DNA of 64,000 nt, taken from Jaminaea rosea (Eukaryota > Basidiomycota > Exobasidiomycetes > Microstromatales). The stretch spans positions 186,001 through 250,000 of the forward strand of contig NW_020289976.1 in assembly GCF_003144245.1 (NCBI RefSeq), given 5' to 3'. Positions 33,981 through 42,443 of the stretch are shown here, in pieces. Under the pieces are notes generated by a model. It saw only the letters and a program-made list of their open reading frames with translations, was not told the origin of the DNA and ran no database searches. Numbering within the stretch: the first letter of the stretch is position 1; every line of letters begins with the position of its first letter. The position numbers and the translations under genes were made by a program.

Positions 33981-34335
33981 TGTTCGATCACCTGTGACAA
34001 TGCGACGGCAACGCCTCGTCTCTTGCTTATGATGGACAGCGAGGAGAGAAGAAGTGCCGCAACGGGAGACATCCGATCTGGATCGTTCAATGCTGAGAAC
34101 CGTGACTGCAGGATATTGCGGCGGAGTGTAGACGCAAGATCCTTGGACGTTGGCTTGGCGACGGCAATCCCCTCCTGAGCTTGAAGCGGCGTTTGCTGAG
34201 CACAAGAGACGGGTAAAGAGGAGCGTGAGCGTGTAATACAGCAACCGTGAGTCTCTCAGTCTCTCTGAGTTCGCGAGCACGTACCAGCCAGACAGCCACA
34301 TTGTCACTTCTCTCCAGAGTTCAATTAGCGTGGGC

Positions 34336-35350
34336 TCAGAGTGAAGAGGTGGACGGGGCAGAGATCGCGCTGCTGCTGGTGCCGCCGCAGAGGTCGAGCT
34401 CCCCGTCAGGAGTCGAGCCTTCGGTGAAGTCCTTTTGAGGTGCGCTCGCCATCGTCTTGGCGTCCTTCTCCTCGCTCTCTCCAGATGGCTTCCAAATCCA
34501 AAGAAGAAAGAACTTGAAGTGATCGCACCCAGTAAGTGTAGAGTAGAAGAATGTGCGAGAGTCGTGGATGGCCTGAAGGATAGAAATGATGTGGTTGAGA
34601 AGGCGAGCCGGAATCCAGCCGGTCTTGCCTGTGTAGATCGCCGCGAGGAGGGCATTGAGGAAGCCCAGGCAAAGATAGATGCCTCTCGTGAGCTCGCTAC
34701 GGAAGAGACCGGAAGGCAGCTCCTCCAGTGAGACTGAGGCGGGCAGGTCGGCCGCAACGAGAGAGCTGGGCAAGGCGTCCCAAAAGGCTTGCGAATGCAG
34801 CTCGGTGGTGCCTGCTTGGAGGGCCGCGAAGAGTCTGACCGCAGCCTCCTCCAGCTCTACCTCCTTGAGCGCCTACCACTCCTCGCCACTCACTCCCTCC
34901 ATCCACCCCGGCACACTGAATCCCACCATGCCCTCATCCGGCACCCTCTGCGCAAAGTCCCTTTGGCAGTCGACGGCCCTGCTCAAGTATCTGTCTTCGG
35001 GCTCCACGTTGTCGAAGCGACCTTGTCCTCTGCAGTGGTGGAGGAACTCCGTGGTGCCGTCCGGCCAGATCTTCTTCTTGCCGTACGTTCGACTGTGGAT
35101 GACGGATCCATCGTTGATCTCCTCCTCCTCTCCCTCTTCCTCTTCCTCTTCGTCCCCTTGCTCGACGTCTTGCAGGGCAAGCTCAGCAAGAGCCGCTGTC
35201 AGCGTATGTTCGCCGCCATCGGACTGGCTGTCGCCAGCTTGAGACGAGACTGCATCGCTACGTCGGGGGTTTGGTGGTTGGACGAGAAGGCGGTGCCATC
35301 GCGTTTGGCATTGGCGATGGTAGGGTGCTTGCGTGAGGGTCGACGGGTAT
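34336..35350 (-). pseudogene. GIY-family copy 1: GIY-YIG-like exon, one in-frame stop and an altered tail
   Basis: The family frame is readable from about 35270 (EHTLTAALAELALQDVE, then a long Glu run, RTYGKKKIWPDG, GRFDNVEPEDRYLSRAV, WMEGVSGEEW) to 34336. After EEW a TAG (34875..34873) replaces the Glu codon of copy 2, then the same frame continues: AFWDALPSSLVAADLP, LPSGLFRSELTRGIYLCLG, IYTGKTGWIPARLLNH, CDHFKFFLLW. The usual MAMLE...GCN splice end is replaced by a Ser/Thr-rich tail that stops at 34336, so this copy lacks the second exon. No ATG equivalent to copy 2 is in frame. Probably a pseudogene. Confidence 0.55.
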
Positions 35351-36142
35351 GAGTAGACGTCTCCTGCTGGCTCTGACTGCCTCGCGCATATCTGTGCCCA
35401 GCTGCAGACGCTGACGAATGGCGGGCGAGAGACGAAGAGAGAGCACAGCCAGATCCGGCATTGTCTTGGCCCCTGCTCTTTGGTCATTGCCACCTCGCCG
35501 TAGGCCAATGCACGCGCAAGGTGACTTCTAGCGGTGCTGCGACAGCCCCGGCCTTGGTCCATCCTGCCTTCACCCTCGCTGGCGCGGACGAGGTTGGAGA
35601 GATGCCCGACACGGCTTGCCAAGTTGGTGGTGATGATATCTGCGTAGGAAGACGGACCGAGACCTTGCTGCGATAGTTGTGCGCTGCTATCTCACCAGCT
35701 TGAACGAGCGTGGTGCCCGCGAGAGCACAATGGCGAAGCCAGTTGGGCTTGGAGCAATCGTGACAGGCGACAGGCAGTGCTGACGATGTAAGACGACGTG
35801 TGAGAAGATGATGTTGTCGTGCCGTCGCTCGAAAGCTTCCTTCGTGGTGCAACCGTCCACATCCACTATTTGCTGACCGTCCACGTCTTGGCACGAGAGC
35901 TGAGGAAGCGAGCGCAAGATCGAGACCCTGAGCTTCGTCCTTTCGCATTTTCATTGACCTTGTGACGCTTGCAGAAAGCATGGTCGCCCCGCGTTGCGCA
36001 TGGAGGCTATTGAGGAAGCCGGGAAGCGTGCTGTGGCCGGTGATTGGCTTGTGAACTTGTCCGCTGCCGTAAATCCTAGACACAGAAAACCCTCGATGCT
36101 GAGGTGCTCGTGCTGCAAGGTAGGGGCCCGGAGTCCACCATT
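35351..36142. other. Spacer between the GIY-family and zinc-finger-family repeats
   Basis: About 800 bases with no recognisable gene. Minus-strand frames here are open by composition and carry no family motif. The zinc-finger array ends at 36143 and the GIY family starts near 35350, so this stretch is the boundary between the two families. Confidence 0.4.
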
Positions 36143-37750
36143 CTATAGTAGTATTATGCAAGAGAATGAAAATGGGGGATAGGAGAGGGTTGCGTGGATG
36201 ACGGTGCCTCGGGGATGAATCAAGAGCCAGTGGGCGTCGGCACGTCGGCGGCATTGCTCCTTGTCGTTGAAGCCACGAGAGCTGACGGCAGGGATGGAAA
36301 GCAGGATGCAGGGTGAGTACGAGGCTTCATGGTAGTTCACAAAGCGCGACCACGTACCAGCCTGCGTGCTCTTGCCGTCCCAGCGGATCGAAGGGCCCTG
36401 CGCAAGGATGAGAGGGGCAGAGGAGGAGGAGGAAGAGGAGGAGGAGGATGCCGTGGTTTCACTGCTGCCGCTGCTGCCGTCGTTAGGGCTCCCGTGGGCA
36501 GCAGTCGTGCCCGAGGGGCCAGAGACGGCGCTGCTGCTGCCACTGGCCTGATCGTCCCCCATTGCAGACTTGCAAATCCCCGGGAAGGGCCCGTCGTGAG
36601 ACCGGTGCCAGTCGTCTCGGACGTTGCTGACCCGCAAGTAGGCCTCGGGGCTGAAGGAGGAGGCAGAATGTGAGTTGCAAGTCAGTGCCGAGATGCTGCG
36701 TGAGGAAATAGTACCCACCGGCCGGCTTTCGGACAGGGGATGCGCTGCCTCTCGGTGTGCACCACCATGTGCCTACTCAGGAGCATTTCGCTCTTGAGCA
36801 CCTTGCCGCTGAAGGATTGCAGCGAGGTGGGTGCGAGTGGAGAGCGGGCGAGGAATGAGCTGCGGGTCAGAGGGGCCTCGATAGAGCACATCTGGTGCCT
36901 ACTCACCAGCTGGGGTGGAGGGCACTCGACCGCCTCGCGCTTCCTCTCGTGACGGTCCTTGACGTGCTTCTTGGCGTAGCCCTTTGTCGTGAAGCTCGAC
37001 GAGCTGACATGCGCAGAAGGGGTACGTCAGCGGAGCGAAGTGAGAAAGAGATGCTTTGCTTTTGAGCTCACCAAGACTCGACCGGGCAGAGGAAGCGCCC
37101 ATCCTTTTCAACGATCTTGTACTTCTCGGGTCTAGCATCGGACAATAAGGCGGGCGTGGGGAGGCAGCGAAGGTGATGAGGGAAGTCAGCATATGGTGTG
37201 CCTACTAGCTCGCATCTGCGTGAAAACCAACTCACTTGCAGCTGTGCCTGTTCAGAGCCGCTTGAGTCGAGAAATTCTTCTCGCTGCGGATACAAATCGT
37301 GGCTTAACATGTCAGACGAGAAAGACACCATGGCTGGCGTTGAACTCACCACTCATCGCAGGTGTGCATTACCCCCTCCAAGGCCCTCTTGTGGTTTGTG
37401 ACGTGCCTGCTGCGCGAGGCTGACGTCGGGTACCTCTTGTTGCTGCAACGATCAGATCACGGTGTTGGTGAGCTCTCGCGTATGGGAGCCATCCTCGTAC
37501 GAGACCTACTCACCAGCCTGGCACAGTGCCCCAATACCTTTCGTTCTCTTTGCCGTCTCGATGCTTCTTCATGTGAGCCTCCTACGTGCCCACCGTGAGA
37601 AAAGTCTGCTCACCGCGTGATGGAGCACAGCAGAGATTGTGAGCGGAAGGCAATGGTCGTACTGTACTACGAGCATTAAGGGTGCACTCACCAGCCCGGC
37701 CATTCGCACTTGCGGCGCTTGATGTACGGGGTGTTCTGATTCGTTGGCAT
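36143..37750 (-). pseudogene. C2H2 zinc-finger module C, about nine exons, decayed
   Basis: Exons: 37750..37692 (start MPTNQNTPY, RRKCEWPGC), about 37605..37514, 37442..37350, 37283..37236, 37131..37072, 37003..36907, 36808..36719, 36650..36358 and 36281..36143. Fingers include NKRYPTSASRSRHVTNH, EKNFSTQAALNRH, SSSFTTKGYAKKHVKDRH and GKVLKSEMLLSRHMVVH. The eighth exon holds PEAYLRVSNV, H..H and a Ser-rich stretch; the last encodes FNDKEQCRRRADAH and a hydrophobic end. Exons 2, 6 and 8 are not multiples of three, exon 2 has an in-frame TAG, and exon 7 ends CG instead of TG, changing the ligand Cys to Arg. A DNA-binding role is likely for the family; this copy is probably dead. Confidence 0.6.
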
Positions 37751-38029
37751 CCTCAAGTTGCGTCATTTGAGGTGTGAAAGGACTTCGAGGAAGATGTCGA
37801 AAGAGGAGCGTGGTAGAAGTGCTGAGTCGAGCATGAATGGCCTCGCTCGACCCCTCGGCCAACTCATTTCTAATCCCACCTCTCGCCTCGAACCCCTGTC
37901 GACTCGAATGTGAGCGGAGTATCTGGTTCAGGATTGGTGAGCGTGTGGTGTCGGCGACGGAGTGAAGAGAAAGAATCGTACGCGGTCAGTATCAGCATAT
38001 GCGACTACCGCCGAGACGCGAGCACTCAC

Positions 38030-38596
38030 CAATCGGGCGAGCCGCAGATGCACCATTCAGCCTCGTATCAGATGGACGTAAGCTAACGCGAAGGATGGCA
38101 CGGTAACGCTGCTGCTGCTGCTGCTGCTGCTGTTGCTGTTGCTGTTGTTGTTGTTGTTGTTGGGGTGGTGGTGGTGCCGCCGTCGTGAGCCTCTGGCCAA
38201 ACTCCTCCGTGCTTATTATGGACGTGCTGTCGCACGGACTTGCGGTTCTGCTAGTCTTGCGGGCTGAGGACGGTGGGAAGAGGTAGGAGTGACTCAGTGC
38301 AAAGAGACGAGCAAGTAGCAGCTGTGTTCATACTGTACGTACCAGTCGGCATAGGGGCAGGGGAGGCGTGGGCGACCCTGATGAGTCGCTTGATGCCTTC
38401 GCAGGGTCTTTACGTCGGCGAGCGACTTTCCGCTATATGATTGAAAAGGTGCCGATCAGCTCCATGGCGCTCGAGAATATGCATGACGCTCCTGGCTACT
38501 CACCACCCGGGATGGGGGCAGATCACGCGCTCCCTATCGCCGTGAATGTGTGCGATGTGTTCGTCGCGACTCTGCTTGAGCGTGAGAGTAGAAGAG
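38030..38596 (-). pseudogene. Short C2H2 zinc-finger module D, three exons
   Basis: Exons 38596..38504 (SSTLTLKQSRDEHIAHIH, CPHPGC), 38432..38343 (GKSLADVKTLRRHQATH, CPYADC) and 38263..38030 (QNRKSVRQHVHNKH, a Thr/Ala run from the trinucleotide repeat, and a closing CICGSPDC). These equal the last two finger exons and the linker exon of modules A-C; the first exon and early fingers are missing. The linker exon carries in-frame stops. It lies between modules B and C and probably arose by an unequal duplication of the right half of a module. Confidence 0.55.
38107..38160. repeat. CTG/TTG trinucleotide repeat
   Basis: A pure run of CTG triplets grades into alternating CTG/TTG and then TTG triplets. 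On the minus strand it falls in the linker exon of module D, where it would encode Ala/Thr runs. Similar CTG-rich tracts occupy the equivalent linker exons of modules A and B. Confidence 0.85.
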
Positions 38597-38679
38597 CTGT
38601 GATGCAGCGTCTGAGCGAACGAGATCCAGATGAGACGGAGGGTGGTTGCTTCGAGTCCCACCAACTTCCAACGCTGTCC

Positions 38680-38790
38680 ATCCTCTTTCTCCACGTTGTC
38701 GCAGTGTGCTTGCCCCCTCTTGAGGAGGACGAAGTCTGCTCTGCCGAGGTTGAAGACGTTCTTGTTGCCGAATGGACCCTTGTTCGCCAA
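38680..38790 (-). pseudogene. Fragment like the N-terminal motif of the GIY family, inside the zinc-finger locus
   Basis: On the minus strand the frame reads ANKGPFGNKNVFNLGRADF, LLKRGQAHCDNVEKEDG. This lines up with KKGPYGDKRVHKDGRSEYF, LCSRGEPRFANVEPG in GIY copy 2 and with RTYGKKKIWPDG, GRFDNVEPED in copy 1: shared GP[FY]G[ND]K, GR, LxxRG and NVE at the same spacing. It lies between the module B linker exon and module D, more than 3 kb from the nearest full copy. It may be a displaced piece, or the two families may share this motif. Confidence 0.5.
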
Positions 38791-38975
38791 TTGGCGGCCC
38801 AGCTTGAGGTTGCGACGGTGTTGCGAGCAGAATGAGCGTCTGCGTGGCGACGGCAGTGTCGTTTGAGCTTGAAGCGACGAGAGCTAAGCATGAGAGAGTT
38901 TCGCAAAGAGAAGAGATGAACGCGAGCGTGAGCGTGAGGGTGCTGGGGTGACCATTTTGAGTCAAGGGCACACAC

Positions 38976-40530
38976 CAGCCGCGCCAGCCGCATTGCCACT
39001 TGTCACCAACAAGGCCGATCGTTGTCTTGGGCCTGCCCGAGGTGGAGAACAGCGGGGCCAATGCGCCGCCGCTGGTGTTGGTGGTGGTAGTGGTGTTGGT
39101 GGTGGCGGCGCTGATGCTGCTGCTGCTGCTGCTGCTGGTGGCGCTGCTGGTGCTGCGACCGAGCTCTGAGGCTGGGCTGCCCTCATCCCGCGCGCTTGAG
39201 GTGCCTGCGACCCTGCTGGTCCCGGCTGCGTCCCCGCCAGAGCTGCCCAACGACTCCTCCAGCCCTGGCCAAGGCCCACAGTCGGCGTGCTTCTTGCTTC
39301 AATGGATCTTGACATCCTGAAGCTTCACGTACGACTTTGAGCTGACGTAGGGCGCAGAGTAGTAGTTCCAAATCAGCGCCGATGGCTACGTAAGCGAGGG
39401 GGCAGACATACACACCAGCGACTCTTCGGGCAGGGAATGCGCGGACGCTCCTCATGCGTTGCCTCATGCTCCTTGAGCCGCGTACGGTCGCTGAAGACCT
39501 TTTCGCTGGACGATCCAAGGGAGGCGCGGGGTGAGGAAAATGCAAGTTGAAAGCGAGCGAGGAGGGGGCTGTGGGTCAGAGGGGTAACGTGGCGATGGGG
39601 CGCTGTCACATGCTCACCAGCCGGGGCGAGTGCAGCGCAACGTCTTCTCCTTGCCCTCGTGCTGGTGCAAGACGTGCCTGTCTCGAGCCGATTTGACGGT
39701 GAAGACGGAGCCGCTGTGAAGTGCAGATTCAGTATGTAGAAGGGGTCGAGCGGTGAGATGCTTTGCTCTGGGACTCACCAGTCCCGAGGGCAAGAGAAGG
39801 TCTCCTTGTCATGGACCTTCTCGTGCGCCTTCCACAACGCCCTCGTGGTGCAGACTTTCCCGCTGTTCGAGACCGAGGTGAGGGATGAGCGAGGGTAGTG
39901 AGAAGGTCAGCATATATCGTGCCCGCGCAAACTCCCATCACGCCGCAGGAAACTCACCAGCCAGGCCGTGTGCAGGGGTATGTCTTGCCCGCCTTGCGCT
40001 CCGCGTGCAGCGCTTTGTGCTGGTCCAGGGTCGTCTGGCTGACGAAAGTCTGACCGCTGCAGGCGCGACGGGTAGCTGTTGTCAGACGAGACGAGGGAGA
40101 TAGCAAGGCTCAGAGTCCACTCACCACTCGTCGCACGGGAGCCTGACCCTTCCTTCTCCCTCACATGGATCTGCTCGTGCTGTCGCAGTCCACGTTTGGA
40201 AGGGAAGTCCTTGCCGCTGCGGCGGATAGATTAGGCAAAAGGGGGTGAGCTGATTCAAAGTCTTTCTCACCATCCTCGAATGCAGCTCACTCACCAGCCA
40301 GTGTGGGTGCAAGGGTAGCGTTTGCCCTGCTCCTTGTCCCTGTGTAGCTGAAGGTGGTCTCTGTAGGTATCGGGCGCAGTGAATGTTTTCTCGCTGCGGA
40401 ACGGGGAGAAGTAGTAGTAGTGAGCGGACGACTAGGATCGACAGCACAGAAGGAGCTTATGGCGAGCCACTCACCACCCCTTCCACTCGCACTTGCGAGG
40501 TGGGTCCCACTTTTTCTTTTGTCCTGGCAT
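38976..40530 (-). pseudogene. C2H2 zinc-finger module B, eight exons, two breaks
   Basis: Exons 40530..40475 (MPGQKKKWDPPRKCEWKGC), 40393..40295 (EKTFTAPDTYRDHLQLH), 40216..40125 (GKDFPSKRGLRQHEQIH), 40056..39958 (GQTFVSQTTLDQHKALH), 39862..39779 (GKVCTTRALWKAHEKVH), 39713..39618 (GSVFTVKSARDRHVLHQH), 39505..39416 (EKVFSDRTRLKEHEATH) and 39341..38976 (SKSYVKLQDVKIH, a Ser/Thr-rich stretch and CGWRGC). Every intron splits the second Cys codon as TG|C. Spacing is C-x2/4-C-x12-H-x3/4-H. Exon 3 is 92 nt, one short of a whole number of codons, and the last exon has an in-frame TGA after the first His. Start ATG lies only 7 bases after the module A stop, so A and B might also be one read-through unit. 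Confidence 0.62.
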
Positions 40531-40537
40531 CCTGAAG

Positions 40538-42273
40538 CTACTGTACGTGACGCCGGTCTGTCATGCAGGTTGGTCTTGGTGCAAGGTTGACGAGCGCGTG
40601 GCGGCCGACGCTTATCTTGCTGGTTGGAGCTTTTAATGTCAGGAGACGAGCGGAGGAAAGAGAAGGGGATCAGTAAGAGCATGCACAATCGCCGCTCATA
40701 TGCGAGGACTTACCATCCCGGCCAGTCGCAAATCCATCGCCCGTCCTGCAGGCGTATGGGCGGCAGCTGCACCGCGGACGTCTTGGTCCTGGTGCTGTTG
40801 CTGTTGCTGCTGCTGGTGCTGTTGCTGGTGCTGGTGCTGGTGCTGGTGCTGGTGCTGGCGAGGGCGGCGGTGCTGGTGCTGGCGGTGGCGGTGGCGGTGG
40901 TGCTGGCGGTGGCGGCGGAGGCGGAGGCGGAGGAGGCGCTGCTGCGGCTTGGCCCCGCTGCACGCGAGCGTGACGGCCCAGCAGGGTTGCTGCCGCCACG
41001 ACGCTGGCCATCTCTCTCAGACTGGCGAATCGTCCGAGGGACTCCCGGCCACTCTCCTTTGTGCTCCTTCCCGAAGTGGACCTTGGTGTATTTGGGGTCC
41101 AGGTATGCTTCGGGGCTGAGAACGATGGGGAGGCCTGGTTCGTCAGTGCCAGGGATGCGGGAGAGAAGAGAGTCCGTATGCTCACCACGTCGGGTGCGGG
41201 CAGCAGAACAGCTCCCTGTCCTCAAGATGCGTTTGAAGATGGTAGTCGAGACTCTGCTGAGTCAAAACCGTCTTCTTGCTGGACAGAGCGGCGAGGATGT
41301 GAAGGGGCTCCCGTATCTCAGCGGAGGGATGCGGTGACGAGACGTCGTTGACTAATATACTCACCACCCCGGGTGCGGACAGGCCAGGCGAGGACGGTCG
41401 GCCTTGTGCCCCTCGACGTGCTTCTGCCTGCCGAGATGCGTCGTGAAGGTCGACGAGCTGTGAAGTGAAGGCTTAGTCTCAGCGAATGAACTTATGCAAC
41501 GTAGGATCAAGATGCCCTCGTGCTCACCATCCCTCGACCGGACAGAAGAGCACGACAGCCTGGTGCACGTTGCGGACGTGCGCGTATAGACCGTCTGGTT
41601 GCTTTGTACTTCTTCGTGCTGCGGCAAGAGAAGGTGCGAATGTGTGAGCAGCCTACTCGCCTTCGGGGGCTAGAGAGAAGCTCACCAGCCGGCCACCGTG
41701 CACGCGTACATCGTCCCAGCCCTCTCGACCTCGTGACGCCGTTTGTGCTTGGTCAAGGCCGTCTCGGAGCCCACGACCAGCCCGCTGCCCAGCGTACATC
41801 ACAAGGACAGCAAGGTCAGTCTGGGGAAGAAACAATCAAGTCTCAGCGACGGAGGTGGATACTTACCACTCGCCACACTTGTGCACCTTGCCGTCCTCTC
41901 GGTCAGTGTGAATCTTCATGTGCTCATTTAGATTCGACTGCCGAGTGTACTCCTTGCCACTATGATGCGGGAGCACAGCGAGGCGGTGATTCAGCGTGAT
42001 GAGTTGGAGGGCTCGGTCTATCGCTTAGTTCACTCACCACCCCGCTACTGGACACTTAAATGAGACATTTTCGTCTCGTAATTTGTGGTCCTGCATGTGT
42101 GAATGATATGAGTAAGGCGAAGTGAAGGACTTTCCACTGTGCAGTGAGAAGAATCACAGCTGGTGAGCTATGAGCTGATGTGCGAGCCAAACCATAGGTA
42201 GATGGCAAAGCACTCACCAGCCTGGTCGCTCGCATTTGCGAGGCTCAGCGTACACCTCGTTTCTCCCGGCCAT
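40538..42273 (-). CDS. C2H2 zinc-finger module A, nine exons, best preserved
   Basis: Exons 42273..42218 (MAGRNEVYAEPRKCERPGC), 42136..42038 (GKSFTSPYSYHSHMQDH), 41959..41867 (GKEYTRQSNLNEHMKIH), 41784..41686 (GLVVGSETALTKHKRRH), 41618..41528 (TKKYKATR...LYAHVRNVH), 41457..41365 (SSTFTTHLGRQKHVEGH), 41278..41186 (KKTVLTQQSLDYHLQTH), 41115..40714 (PEAYLDPKYTKVHFGKEH, a Ser/Thr/Ala-rich stretch, then ICDWPGC) and 40619..40538. Donors are GTGAGT/GTGAGC/GTAAGT; all introns are phase 2 inside the second ligand Cys codon. Exon sizes are multiples of three (after the 56-nt first exon) except exon 5, 91 nt, which shifts frame by one base and breaks one finger. A nuclear DNA- or RNA-binding role is inferred from the fingers alone. 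Confidence 0.65.
40785..40935. repeat. CTG/GGTGCTG-rich minisatellite in the module A linker exon
   Basis: Long stretch of CTG, TTG and GTG triplets with repeated TGGTGC units on the plus strand. Read on the coding minus strand it gives Ser/Thr/Ala-rich low-complexity protein between two half-fingers. The equivalent exons of modules B and C have the same composition. Confidence 0.75.
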
Positions 42274-42388
42274 CTCGAGTGCGTTGGGCTTGTGACGAGG
42301 ACGATTGGCCACCTTTGCCGGGGAGGGAGAGCTTGGGAGCTGTGAGCTGATGTGCAAGCCAAGCCAGAGCATGTCGGCAAGTTACTCA

Positions 42389-42443
42389 CACACGAAGCCA
42401 GTCACACTTGCAGCGCCTGGCGCGAGCCGTTTCCTCTGACCAT
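42389..42443 (-). pseudogene. Remnant first exon of a further zinc-finger module (E)
   Basis: ATG 42443 starts MVRGNGSR; after a one-base step the frame reads ARRCKCDWLR and meets a GTGAGT donor near 42389. Length (55 nt) and content match the 56-nt first exons of modules A and B (PRKCERPGC, PRKCEWKGC). No further module E exons were found before module A starts. A likely relic of an older or partial duplication. Confidence 0.45.

Noticed and set aside
36143-42443. CRISPR-like reading of the regularly spaced zinc-finger repeats
   Set aside because: The regular spacing comes from exons and introns of similar length; units differ in sequence and encode C2H2 motifs, and this is a eukaryotic genome.
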